Assembly: GCA_938007945.1 (NCBI GenBank)
Contig: CALLME010000197.1
Coordinates: 1 to 13,020, forward strand
Length of the DNA stretch: 13,020 nucleotides
Reading direction: 5' to 3'
DNA from: an uncultured Caulobacterales bacterium
GTDB taxonomy: Bacteria; Pseudomonadota; Alphaproteobacteria; Caulobacterales; Maricaulaceae
Below, piece by piece: positions 6,356 to 13,020 of this stretch. Below the pieces are notes generated by a model, which had not been told where the DNA came from, did no database searches, and saw nothing but the letters and a program-made list of their open reading frames with translations. The position numbers and the translations under genes were made by a program. Numbering within the stretch: the first letter of the stretch is position 1; every line of letters begins with the position of its first letter.

Positions 6356-7485
6356 TAATTCCTAATCAACGCCATTTGTTTTCTATCCCAGAGAGCCACG
6401 CCTATCTGAACACGGCTTACATGTCGCCGCTTATGCAGTCTGTTGTCGCGGCGATGGAAAGCGGCATTGCGGAGAAAGTAGCGCCTTGGGATTACAAAGC
6501 GCATCAGTTTTTTGATGATGTATCTACAGCGCGCGGGCTTGCAGCGGACGTTTTTGGCACGACGCCAGAAAATATCGCGATTGTGCCGTCGGCGAGTTAC
6601 GGCCTGCAAACGGCAGCGAATGCGTTGCCTCTCAAAACGGGGCAAAACATCCTCGTGCTGCAAGACCAGTTTCCAAGCCATATTTATCCGTGGCAAGTGA
6701 GAGCGGCAGACGTTGGTGCGCATGTTCGGATTTTGCCGACGCCTGAGGATGACGACTGGACGCGTGTTGTTCTTGAAACAATGGACGCTGACACCGCCAT
6801 TGTCGCCGTGCCGCAAACCCATTGGTCGACGGGCGCGACGATAGACCTCATAAAAATTCGCGCCGCGCTCGAAAAAGTCGGTGGCGCACTCGTGCTTGAC
6901 CTCACGCAATCGCTTGGCGCGCAGCCTTTTGACGCATCTGATGTGAGACCAGATTTTGCGGTGGCCGCAACTTATAAATGGCTGCTTGGGCCCTATAGCT
7001 GCGGCTTTTTATATGTGGATCCAAAATGGCATAGCGCCCGCCCGCTTGAAGAAAATTGGATTAACCGCGCGGGGAGTGAAGATTTTGGCGGGCTAACAAA
7101 TTACCGCGAGGATTACCAGCCGGGTGCCGTGCGCTTTGATATGGGCGAGAAGTCTAATCCCGCCCAAATGCGTGGGGCATCAGCGGCATTGCGTCAAATA
7201 CTAGAGTGGAGGGTGGAAAATATAGCGGAAACGCTACAGGAAAAAACGGATATCATCGCAACGGAGCTCGCTCCGCTCGGCCTGCAAGCCGCGAAAATCC
7301 GCGCGCCACACTATCTCGGATTGCGCCGCACGGGCGGGTTGCCAAAGGGTCTACTTGAGCGCCTTGCGGAAAGAAACATATATGTTTCAGCGCGCGGGCC
7401 AGCCCTGCGTGTGACGCCGCATCTTTACACAAGCGAGACCGACATGGCGCGTCTCATAGAGGCGCTTAAGGGCGAATTATCCTAA
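6352..7485 (+). CDS. Class V aminotransferase-fold PLP enzyme
   Basis: A 377-residue fold-type I PLP enzyme of the class V group (isopenicillin N epimerase, cysteine desulfurase, kynureninase relatives). Visible features: substrate-end motif YLNTAYMSP (18-26); phosphate-binding region PSASYGLQTAAN (79-90); QTHWSTGA (155-162), with His157-Trp158 near the ring; LVLDLTQSLGAQPF (180-193), with Asp183 for the pyridine nitrogen; and VAATYKWLLGPYSCGFLYV (204-222), with Lys209 as the Schiff-base lysine. The C-terminal small domain ends in GPALRVTPHLY (349-359). The gene lies 29 bases behind the IDO gene, in the same direction, so it may act on a tryptophan breakdown product, for example as a kynureninase-like enzyme. 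Sequence alone does not fix the reaction, and selenocysteine lyase- or epimerase-like assignments remain open. A four-codon leader frame overlaps its start. Confidence 0.88.
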   Translation: MIIPNQRHLFSIPESHAYLNTAYMSPLMQSVVAAMESGIAEKVAPWDYKAHQFFDDVSTARGLAADVFGTTPENIAIVPSASYGLQTAANALPLKTGQNILVLQDQFPSHIYPWQVRAADVGAHVRILPTPEDDDWTRVVLETMDADTAIVAVPQTHWSTGATIDLIKIRAALEKVGGALVLDLTQSLGAQPFDASDVRPDFAVAATYKWLLGPYSCGFLYVDPKWHSARPLEENWINRAGSEDFGGLTNYREDYQPGAVRFDMGEKSNPAQMRGASAALRQILEWRVENIAETLQEKTDIIATELAPLGLQAAKIRAPHYLGLRRTGGLPKGLLERLAERNIYVSARGPALRVTPHLYTSETDMARLIEALKGELS

Positions 7486-7623
7486 GTTTTACGGGGTTAT
7501 TTTGGAACGATTAACGCGTTCACCCATTGATATTGTAAGACGCCTGCAAGACGGCATCGCGATAATAATAGGATTAGCTTCACGGCTTGTTCCGCGGTTT
7601 CCAGACTATCTACGGAGACAACT

Positions 7624-8184
7624 ATGACACAGATTAAAAATTCAAACGTACTAATCATTGCCACTAATGGCTTTCAAGAAGACGAGCTGTTCTCACCTCG
7701 CGAAACGCTGATGGAAAACGGTGCAACCGTACACCTCGCGTCACTCGATAAAGACGAGATTTCCGCCGGTGAAGGCGACAGTCGCACGATTACACCAGAC
7801 ATGACAATTGAGGACGTGAATGTGGGCGATTATAATGCTCTTATCATTCCAGGCGGACTGGCAAATCCCGATACACTTCGCGCAGAGAAAAAAGTCACGA
7901 ATTTGGTCCGTGAATTTGCGGCAGAAGGCAAAATCATCGCCTCAATCTGTCACGGCCCATGGGTCTTGATTAGCGCGGGCATTGTAAAAGACCGCGAAAT
8001 GACGGCCTACCCGACAATTAAGGATGACCTGATTAAAGCAGGTGCGAATTACGTAGATCAGGAAGTGGCTATCAGCAATGGCATTATCACAAGTCGTTCG
8101 CCAGATGATCTCGAGGCATTCAATGCTAAGATTATTGAAGAAATACGCGAAGGCTTGCATGAGCGAGAGCTCAAAGCCGCATAA
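7624..8184 (+). CDS. DJ-1/PfpI family protein (YhbO-like)
   Basis: A 186-residue single-domain member of the DJ-1/PfpI superfamily. The nucleophile elbow is IASICHGPWVLISAG (105-119), with Cys109 and His110. The partner acidic residue is Glu19 in NGFQEDEL (15-22), and the YNALIIPGG strand (70-78) is characteristic. Length and motif order match the YhbO/PfpI branch, whose members are linked to stress resistance and reported, with dispute, as deglycase, glyoxalase or peptidase enzymes. The protein is cytosolic, with no signal peptide. The ATG has GGAG (about 7613-7616) upstream. It lies 138 bases after the PLP enzyme gene and has its own strong terminator, so it is probably a separate unit. I saw no clear promoter in that gap, and a functional link to the IDO operon is not supported beyond adjacency. 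Confidence 0.92.
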   Translation: MTQIKNSNVLIIATNGFQEDELFSPRETLMENGATVHLASLDKDEISAGEGDSRTITPDMTIEDVNVGDYNALIIPGGLANPDTLRAEKKVTNLVREFAAEGKIIASICHGPWVLISAGIVKDREMTAYPTIKDDLIKAGANYVDQEVAISNGIITSRSPDDLEAFNAKIIEEIREGLHERELKAA

Positions 8185-8201
8185 GCGATATTGTACAAAA
8201 G

Positions 8202-8225
8202 CCCAGCGAAAGCTGGGTTTTTTTT
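8202..8225 (+). terminator. Rho-independent terminator after the PfpI-like gene
   Basis: CCCAGC (8202-8207), a GAAA tetraloop (8208-8211), GCTGGG (8212-8217) and eight T (8218-8225). AAAA just before the stem can extend the pairing into the T tract. A compact GNRA-capped stem 17 bases after the stop codon makes this a confident call. Confidence 0.95.
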
Positions 8226-8350
8226 GTTATGGGAGACTATTTCTACTCTCCCTCTGCCTGCCACAGTCTCGTCATAATTAGGGCAGAGCAGGAGTTTGTG
8301 CAGATAGACTGCAACTCGCAGGTGAATTGGCATTGGAATTGTATTAATCA

Positions 8351-8384
8351 TGTTATAAATCAAACAGAATAATCTGTGTGGAGG
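8351..8384 (+). promoter_or_regulatory. Extended -10 promoter and RBS of the secreted protein gene
   Basis: TGTTATAAA (8351-8359) has the extended -10 form TG-N-TATAAA, with TTGGAA (8333-8338) 15 bases upstream as a weak -35. A start near 8366 would give a leader of about 24 bases carrying GGAGG (8380-8384), five bases before the ATG. The remainder of the 205-base gap after the PfpI-like gene holds its terminator and a short inverted repeat (TGCAG 8299-8303, CTGCA 8309-8313) of unknown meaning. Confidence 0.4.
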
Positions 8385-8389
8385 TCATT

Positions 8390-8845
8390 ATGTGGGTCAA
8401 AAATCTTGTTAAAGTCGCAGCTGCAATAGCAGTTTTGGGTGTATCTGTACCAGTTGCACAGGCGCAATTTGGCGACAGAAGCCCGACTCTGCTAATCGAA
8501 ACGGGGCCGTCGGATAATCCAGAATACCGCCGTATGACCTTTGTCAAATATCTTAATGGTACGAGCGTCAATGTCGCTTATAAGGCTTATAACCGTTCCG
8601 AATTTTCACAAGTACGTGACACTACACCGCGCGAAGTCGTCATGGAATGCGCCCAAGGCCGTGCGAGCTCTATGAGTGATTTGCGTGCTTATGAGCGTAA
8701 GGAAGCTGCGGCGAAGCGGTCAGGAAAAGCGCCCGAGATGGCCGTTTTCTGCATCAAGAACGTGACTGGCTGGGAAGCGGGTAATAAAGATAAGTATCTT
8801 GATCCGATTTTTAACGGCATGCCCTACGCAAAGGGCGTGAATTAG
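8390..8845 (+). CDS. Small secreted protein of unknown function
   Basis: A 151-residue protein with a clear Sec signal peptide: n-region MWVKNLVKV, hydrophobic AAAIAVLGVSVPV, and a signal peptidase site after Ala25 (AQA, then QF). The mature ~126-residue protein is soluble-looking, rich in charged residues, with two cysteines (Cys87 and Cys121) that could form a disulfide in the periplasm. Aromatic and Asn/Gly-rich stretches (YLNGTSVNVAYKAYNRS, 54-70) suggest a beta-rich part, while residues ~92-112 look helical. I do not recognise the family. The start is the ATG at 8390, with GGAGG five bases upstream; an upstream GTG at 8378 overlaps that ribosome binding site and was refused. The gene appears monocistronic and converges on the carboxypeptidase gene with four bases between the two stop codons, both lying inside an inverted repeat. 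Confidence 0.85.
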   Translation: MWVKNLVKVAAAIAVLGVSVPVAQAQFGDRSPTLLIETGPSDNPEYRRMTFVKYLNGTSVNVAYKAYNRSEFSQVRDTTPREVVMECAQGRASSMSDLRAYERKEAAAKRSGKAPEMAVFCIKNVTGWEAGNKDKYLDPIFNGMPYAKGVN

Positions 8846-8858
8846 AGAATTAACGCCC
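8833..8858. terminator. Inverted repeat spanning two convergent stop codons
   Basis: GGGCGT (8833-8838) pairs with ACGCCC (8853-8858) and AATT (8840-8843) with AATT (8848-8851), with one G/A mismatch and an AGAG loop. The stem thus has ten pairs. It contains the TAG of the secreted protein gene (8843-8845) and the reverse-strand TAA of the carboxypeptidase gene (8850-8852). No T tract follows on either strand, so it may work by hairpin pausing or RNA end protection as a shared bidirectional terminator. Confidence 0.5.
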
Positions 8859-10160
8859 GCTTGGCGAAATCACCACGCATCCCGTTTTAAGCGAGCTAAG
8901 CGCGCGGCAATGCTTATGCGCGTCCGCAAAACTGAGCTGCGTGAAACGTGCGCGGTAGAGTGTACGGCCTTGATGTGGAATGGGCGTAATAACGGGCCGT
9001 GTATGTGGGCCGACCATCACTTTGACACCGTTAAGCTGTGATTGGGCGGCTAATTCAGTTCCAAATGCGCCAAGTTGTATCGACCACGCATTATCCAGTT
9101 CTGCGGATTGCACGGTGAGGGGCTGACCTTTCGTGACGATTGTCACAGGCGCCGCCCCGCGCCCGCGTAATCGCACAGCAGTCGTGGCGGGGGTGGCCGC
9201 TTCGGCTTTTTTACGCAGGGGTTCGTGCACAACTTTCCGCTTGGCTTTTATTGGCTTGGTCGATGCGACCTGCACAGGCGGTAATTTGACATTAGACTTA
9301 ACGCCCATGGTCTCAAAACTGCGTTCGATTAAATCTTCCATATGTGAATTGCGAGAGTTCTTAGTTGCGCCGCCTAACACCACAGCAATGAGGCGACGCC
9401 TGTCGCGTTCGGCGGAGATAACAAGGTTATATCCTGAGGCGCGCGTATAGCCCGTCTTAAATCCGTCTACCCCGTCAACGCCGTTCAGCAAGCCGTTCGT
9501 GTTGTTATACGTCTTGCCTTTATAGCGAAATTTCTTCTGTCCGAAATAATGGTAATAGCGACGGTGATTATTGAGATGCGCGATGGCCAGTTTCGCCATA
9601 TCTCGCGCTGTGGTGACTTGGAGAGGGTTAGGCAGGCCGTGCGCATTTGCAAATTGCGTCTTCGCCATACCCAGGCTGTGCGCGCGGGCGGTCATCATCT
9701 CCGCGAAATTCGCTTCCGTACCGCCAATCGCTTCGGCTAGCACGACGGCGATGTCATTGGCGCTCTTCACTGCGAGGGCTTGAATAGCGTGATCGACCGT
9801 GATGAATTGCCCTTGTTTTACACCGAGCTTTCCAGGAGGTGTACTCTGCGCTTTGCGCGAGATAGGCAGTTTCTGACCAAGGGTTAGCCGTCCGTCATCT
9901 AGGGCATCAAATGTGAGATAAAGCGTCATGAGTTTGGTAAGGGAGGCGGGATAGCGCTCTTTGTCAATTTGACGTGCGTGAACGATATCAAGACTATCGG
10001 CATCTACAACAATTGAGCCATATCGTCCCTCGACCTTGGGGAGAGGCTTCACTGCGCTCGCCTCAACCGTTGGCATCGCCGCAAATGTCGACGCGCTCAG
10101 TATCACGAGAGTCGTGAAAAATAGGGCGAAAAAGCGAGATATAGCGCGAAAAACACTCAT
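8850..10160 (-). CDS. D-alanyl-D-alanine carboxypeptidase (S11) with SPOR domain
   Basis: A periplasmic low-molecular-weight penicillin-binding protein that trims the terminal D-Ala from peptidoglycan stem peptides. Numbering from the upstream TTG at 10178 (442 residues), the catalytic triad motifs are S79-L-T-K82, S139-A-N141 and K241-T-G243, in the correct order and spacing for family S11. A basic and hydrophobic N-terminus (RAISRFFALFFTTLVILSAS) is the signal peptide. A basic, Ala/Pro-rich linker (~297-360) leads to a C-terminal SPOR domain (~364-440, starting AWSIQLGAFG), which binds denuded glycan at the division septum and suggests a septal role. Two starts are possible. The ATG at 10160 (residue 7) gives a typical signal peptide but has no Shine-Dalgarno; the TTG at 10178 has AAGG nine bases upstream. 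The ATG is used here and the choice is open. The gene is divergent from clpS. Confidence 0.94.
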   Translation of the reverse strand: MSVFRAISRFFALFFTTLVILSASTFAAMPTVEASAVKPLPKVEGRYGSIVVDADSLDIVHARQIDKERYPASLTKLMTLYLTFDALDDGRLTLGQKLPISRKAQSTPPGKLGVKQGQFITVDHAIQALAVKSANDIAVVLAEAIGGTEANFAEMMTARAHSLGMAKTQFANAHGLPNPLQVTTARDMAKLAIAHLNNHRRYYHYFGQKKFRYKGKTYNNTNGLLNGVDGVDGFKTGYTRASGYNLVISAERDRRRLIAVVLGGATKNSRNSHMEDLIERSFETMGVKSNVKLPPVQVASTKPIKAKRKVVHEPLRKKAEAATPATTAVRLRGRGAAPVTIVTKGQPLTVQSAELDNAWSIQLGAFGTELAAQSQLNGVKVMVGPHTRPVITPIPHQGRTLYRARFTQLSFADAHKHCRALSSLKTGCVVISPSGR

Positions 10161-10191
10161 GCACACGGCATAGCGCAATGGGTCTTACCTT

Positions 10192-10209
10192 ATGGTTAAC
10201 ACCCGTTAA
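10192..10209 (-). promoter_or_regulatory. CtrA-like TTAA motifs upstream of the carboxypeptidase gene
   Basis: On the minus strand, TTAACCAT (10199-10192) follows another TTAA (10209-10206) with a six-base spacer. CtrA sites in alphaproteobacteria are usually TTAA-N7-TTAA, and TTAACCAT is a reported variant, so spacing is one base short. The site is about 30-50 bases ahead of a septal cell-wall gene, which is where CtrA control would make sense, but the match is weak. I saw no other clear signal in the rest of the gap to clpS (up to 10347). Confidence 0.2.
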
Positions 10210-10347
10210 GACATTTCATGTTTTCACGGAGGTTTTGTCGCGCACGTGACGTCGCTTAAGGCTCTATGCACATAAATTGCGTGTCGTGCGGCTATTTGCG
10301 CGCTGTTACCCCTTTTCAATGGCCTAAAGACTTCTTAGCTTTAAGAC

Positions 10348-10737
10348 ATGAAACGACAAAACGATTCAGATTATCGACGCCTCGCATTTCGCGCGCCTGT
10401 AATAACTATGGCAAGCGGCGAGGACGATGATAGCGACGCAAATACGGAGCGCGGCGTCGTCACCAAAACACGTCCTAAGACGAAAAAGCCGTCTATGTAC
10501 CGTGTATTGCTGATGAATGACGACTACACACCAATGGAATTTGTTGTCTCAATCCTTATGAAGATTTTCAACAAATCTGCGGATGAGGCGACGACGATTA
10601 TGCTGTCTGTTCACAAAAACGGGATTGGGATGTGCGGTGTCTTTACATTTGAAGTGGCTGAAACCAAAGTCAGCCAGGTGATGAATGCCGCAAAGCGCGC
10701 GCAGCATCCCCTGCAATGCACGCTTGAAAAAGCGTGA
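10348..10737 (+). CDS. clpS: ATP-dependent Clp protease adaptor ClpS
   Basis: An adaptor that recognises N-end-rule degrons and delivers them to ClpA. From the ATG at 10348 it is 129 residues. The conserved core starts at about 37: [20 protein letters not shown] (37-56), then [10 protein letters not shown] (57-66), with Asn57 and Asp58 in the place of the E. coli degron-pocket residues. His89 in SVHKNG (87-92) matches the pocket His. The end is [20 protein letters not shown] (104-123). The long acidic N-terminal extension (~1-36) is not expected to be conserved. The ATG at 10408 (residue 21) would give a 109-residue protein closer to usual ClpS length; neither start has a good Shine-Dalgarno. 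A perfect hairpin covers the last codons and stop. clpA follows 153 bases later, the usual partner order. Confidence 0.96.
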   Translation: MKRQNDSDYRRLAFRAPVITMASGEDDDSDANTERGVVTKTRPKTKKPSMYRVLLMNDDYTPMEFVVSILMKIFNKSADEATTIMLSVHKNGIGMCGVFTFEVAETKVSQVMNAAKRAQHPLQCTLEKA

Positions 10738-10785
10738 ATTGCTCAGAGGCGTAAATGCAATGCACGCTTGAAACAGCGTAATTTG
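10712..10785 (+). repeat. Direct repeat of the clpS 3' end, each copy with a hairpin
   Basis: The 30 bases at 10712-10741, which include the last clpS codons and stop, recur at 10756-10785 with 27 of 30 identities, the first 18 being perfect. Copy 1 folds into CACGCTT-GAAA-AAGCGTG (10719-10736), a perfect seven-pair stem. Copy 2 keeps only ACGCT/AGCGT (10764-10768 with 10775-10779). Read in the matching frame, copy 1 ends QCTLEKA-stop and copy 2 QCTLETA-stop, so copy 2 is a remnant of a clpS tail. The repeat unit offset is 44 bases. Confidence 0.8.
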
Positions 10786-10890
10786 GCAATTGCAGTCCGC
10801 AGGCAAGCGGTGGGTTGAAAAGGGACCTAACCCTCCCCAAATTAAGCTCTCGCCCACATCCTTGGGCCGTGAGTTAGAGTAGGAAACGAG
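10786..10890 (+). other. clpS-clpA intergenic remainder
   Basis: About 105 bases between the duplicated clpS tail and clpA. It contains a short GCCCA/TGGGC dyad near 10851-10866 and AGGA at 10881-10884, the clpA ribosome binding site, six bases before the ATG. No clear promoter was seen. clpA may be read through from clpS or have its own start here. Confidence 0.35.
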
Positions 10891-13020
10891 ATGGCTTCAT
10901 TTTCACCTGTTTTGGAAGAAACAATTCACCGCGCGCTGACAACGGCGACGGACCGTAAGCACGAGCTTGCGACATTGGAGCACCTTCTTTTTGCTTTGCT
11001 CGACGACGCTGATGCGCAGTCTGTGATTAAGGCTTGTGACGTCGACATCCAAGCTCTGCGCGCCGATGTGGAGCAATATCTGAATGAAGATCTCGCAAGT
11101 CTTATCGTAGAAGAATTCGAAGAAGCCCGCCCGACCGCTGGTTTTCACCGCGTTATCCAACGCGCGGTCATTCACGTCCAAAGCTCTGGTCGCGAAGAGG
11201 TGACGGGTGCAAATGCTCTAGTCGCTCTGTTTGCGGAGCGCGAGTCGCACGCCGTTTACTTCCTGCAAGAGCGGGATATGACGCGCTATGACGCCGTGAA
11301 TTATATTAGCCATGGCATCGCCAAAAACGGTGAGAACAGCGTGTCTAAACCGGTTACTGGCGCGGGCGAGCAGGCTGACGGCCCCGCAGGTGAGGCGAAG
11401 AAAGACCCACTTGAAGAATATTGCGTCGACCTCAATAAAAAGGCTGTCGAAGGTGATATCGATCCGCTAATTGGTCGCGATAATGAGGTTGAACGCTGCA
11501 TTATGGTGCTCTCGCGCCGCCGTAAAAACAACCCACTCCTCGTGGGTGATCCTGGCGTTGGTAAGACGGCTATTGCCGAAGGTATAGCCCGCCGTATCGT
11601 CAATAATGACGTGCCTGACGTGCTGGCGGATGCGACGATTTATTCGCTCGATATGGGCGCACTCCTCGCGGGCACGCGCTACCGCGGCGATTTCGAGGAA
11701 CGCCTCAAAGCCGTTGTCGAGCGCCTTCAAGAGCTGCCGCATGCGGTGCTCTTCATTGATGAAATTCATACCATTATTGGCGCTGGCGCGACGTCTGGCG
11801 GCGCGATGGACGCGTCCAACCTTTTGAAACCTGCGCTGCAAAGCGGCAAGCTGCGCTGTATGGGCAGCACGACTTATAAAGAATATCGCCAACACTTTGA
11901 GAAAGACCGTGCGCTCGCGCGCCGTTTTAATAAAGTTGATGTATCGGAGCCGTCACCCGAAGACGCAGTGAAAATCTTGCAGGGCCTCAAGTCCTATTTC
12001 GAGGAATTTCATAAGGTCAAATACACAGACGAAGCCATTCAAGGCGCGGTGGACCTCTCTGTGCGTCACGTGACCGACCGCAAATTGCCTGACAAGGCTA
12101 TTGACGTCATTGATGAAGCTGGCGCGCGTACGCGTTTGGTGGAAGAGAAAAAGCGCAAGAAAAAAATCGGTATTGAAGAGATTGAACTCGTCATTTCCAA
12201 AATTGCGCGCATTCCGCCTAAGTCAATCTCGCGTGATGATGAAAAGGCGCTCAAATCGCTCGAAGCTGATTTGAAACGCATGGTGTTTGGGCAAGACAAA
12301 GCGATTGAGCAGACGGCAGCGGCTGTGAAACTCGCCCGAGCAGGTCTGCGAGAACCAAACAAACCTATCGGCAGCTACCTCTTTGCGGGCCCGACAGGTG
12401 TGGGTAAGACAGAAGTTGCTAAACAACTTGCGCTGACGCAAGGGCTAGAGCTTCTGCGCTTTGATATGTCTGAATATATGGAACGCCATACGGTTTCGCG
12501 CTTGATTGGCGCCCCTCCAGGCTATGTCGGCTACGACCAAGGCGGTCTTTTGACGGATCAAGTCAGCCAGAACCCACACTGTGTGCTTTTGCTCGACGAG
12601 ATCGAAAAAGCGCACCCTGATATCTACAACATCCTTTTGCAGATGATGGATAATGGGACGCTGACAGACACAAATGGTCGCACGATTGATTTCCGTAATG
12701 TCATCATCATCATGACGACAAATGCGGGCGCGGCAGATGCAGCGCGCGCTGAAATCGGCTTTGGTCGCGGCTTAAAAACAGACGAAGCGGATAACGCTAT
12801 TCAGCGCCTATTTACGCCAGAGTTCCGCAATCGTCTTGATGCGGTGGTGCATTTCGCGCCGCTATCCGAAGACGATATTGCCCGCGTTGTCGATAAGTTC
12901 GTTATACAGCTTGAAGCGCAACTTACGGAACGCAAAATTGAGTTTGAACTGTCTAAAGGGGCTAATAAATGGCTCGCCAAGAAAGGCTATGACAAACGCT
13001 ACGGCGCGCGTCCGCTTTCT
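10891..13020 (+). CDS. clpA: ATP-dependent Clp protease ATP-binding subunit ClpA (3' partial)
   Basis: The AAA+ unfoldase of the ClpAP protease; 710 codons are present without a stop and the gene runs off the window. The N-domain, which binds ClpS, spans residues 1-~145 ([16 protein letters not shown] start, [12 protein letters not shown]). AAA module D1 has Walker A GDPGVGKT (219-226) and Walker B with Asp290-Glu291 ([10 protein letters not shown]), with pore-loop GTRYRG. Module D2 has Walker A GPTGVGKT (500-507), Walker B Asp569-Glu570 ([12 protein letters not shown]), and the ClpP-docking loop as I622-G-F624 where many ClpA proteins have [12 protein letters not shown] and the sensor-2 GARPLS close the visible part. 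The short spacer after D1, lacking the long coiled-coil M-domain of ClpB, identifies ClpA. About 50-70 residues should be missing at the C-terminus. It forms an operon-like pair with clpS. Confidence 0.97.
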   Translation, partial: MASFSPVLEETIHRALTTATDRKHELATLEHLLFALLDDADAQSVIKACDVDIQALRADVEQYLNEDLASLIVEEFEEARPTAGFHRVIQRAVIHVQSSGREEVTGANALVALFAERESHAVYFLQERDMTRYDAVNYISHGIAKNGENSVSKPVTGAGEQADGPAGEAKKDPLEEYCVDLNKKAVEGDIDPLIGRDNEVERCIMVLSRRRKNNPLLVGDPGVGKTAIAEGIARRIVNNDVPDVLADATIYSLDMGALLAGTRYRGDFEERLKAVVERLQELPHAVLFIDEIHTIIGAGATSGGAMDASNLLKPALQSGKLRCMGSTTYKEYRQHFEKDRALARRFNKVDVSEPSPEDAVKILQGLKSYFEEFHKVKYTDEAIQGAVDLSVRHVTDRKLPDKAIDVIDEAGARTRLVEEKKRKKKIGIEEIELVISKIARIPPKSISRDDEKALKSLEADLKRMVFGQDKAIEQTAAAVKLARAGLREPNKPIGSYLFAGPTGVGKTEVAKQLALTQGLELLRFDMSEYMERHTVSRLIGAPPGYVGYDQGGLLTDQVSQNPHCVLLLDEIEKAHPDIYNILLQMMDNGTLTDTNGRTIDFRNVIIIMTTNAGAADAARAEIGFGRGLKTDEADNAIQRLFTPEFRNRLDAVVHFAPLSEDDIARVVDKFVIQLEAQLTERKIEFELSKGANKWLAKKGYDKRYGARPLS

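Noticed and set aside
6319..6909. 196-codon open frame on the minus strand
   Set aside because: Antisense to the IDO end and the PLP enzyme; composition is Arg/Cys-rich with no recognisable motif.
7486..7623. Promoter search in the gap before the PfpI-like gene
   Set aside because: TTGATA, TTGTAA and GATAAT elements occur, but none at a 16-18 base spacing; a GAACG/CGTTC dyad (7505-7521) is too short to call.
11467..11895. 142-codon open frame antisense to clpA
   Set aside because: Covers the conserved D1 module of clpA; no independent support.

Overview
The window looks like the chromosome of an alphaproteobacterium, probably from the Caulobacterales/Maricaulales side with moderate GC. This is inferred from the ClpS-ClpA pair, the MetRS type (HLGN and KFSTS motifs with a zinc knuckle), ribosomal protein L17, and a D,D-carboxypeptidase carrying a C-terminal SPOR domain. 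No rRNA, tRNA, CRISPR array or insertion sequence was seen.

Layout. (1) 1-510: rplQ, the last gene of a ribosomal protein operon, closed by a rho-independent terminator. (2) 554-1825: an AT-rich orphan with a PD-(D/E)XK nuclease core, sitting directly behind that terminator; it is the clearest accessory gene here. (3) 1830-2702, minus strand: two abutting small membrane protein genes (DUF1761 then DUF4345). The DUF1761 ribosome binding site lies in one arm of a perfect inverted repeat. (4) 2868-4583: metG. (5) 4596-7485: an Lrp/AsnC regulator divergent from an indoleamine 2,3-dioxygenase (IDO) gene, which is followed by a class V PLP enzyme. This reads as a compact tryptophan/kynurenine catabolic module with a KynR-like regulator. 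(6) 7624-8225: a PfpI/DJ-1 protein with a strong terminator. (7) 8390-8845: a small secreted protein of unknown function. (8) 8850-10160, minus strand: D-alanyl-D-alanine carboxypeptidase with a SPOR domain. (9) 10348-13020: clpS, then clpA, which runs off the window end. The clpS tail is partly duplicated in the gap between them.

How the parts work together. ClpS hands N-degron substrates to ClpA, the unfoldase of ClpAP. IDO would open tryptophan to N-formylkynurenine; the adjacent PLP enzyme could act on a later intermediate, but no formamidase is visible. A recurring architectural feature is that stop codons lie inside inverted repeats at two convergent junctions (metG/lrp-like and secreted protein/carboxypeptidase) and at the end of clpS, so terminator-like hairpins overlap the coding ends.

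The best candidates for something undescribed are the lone PD-(D/E)XK protein behind rplQ, the Lrp-IDO-PLP module, the inverted repeat that covers the DUF1761 ribosome binding site, and the clpS tail duplication.
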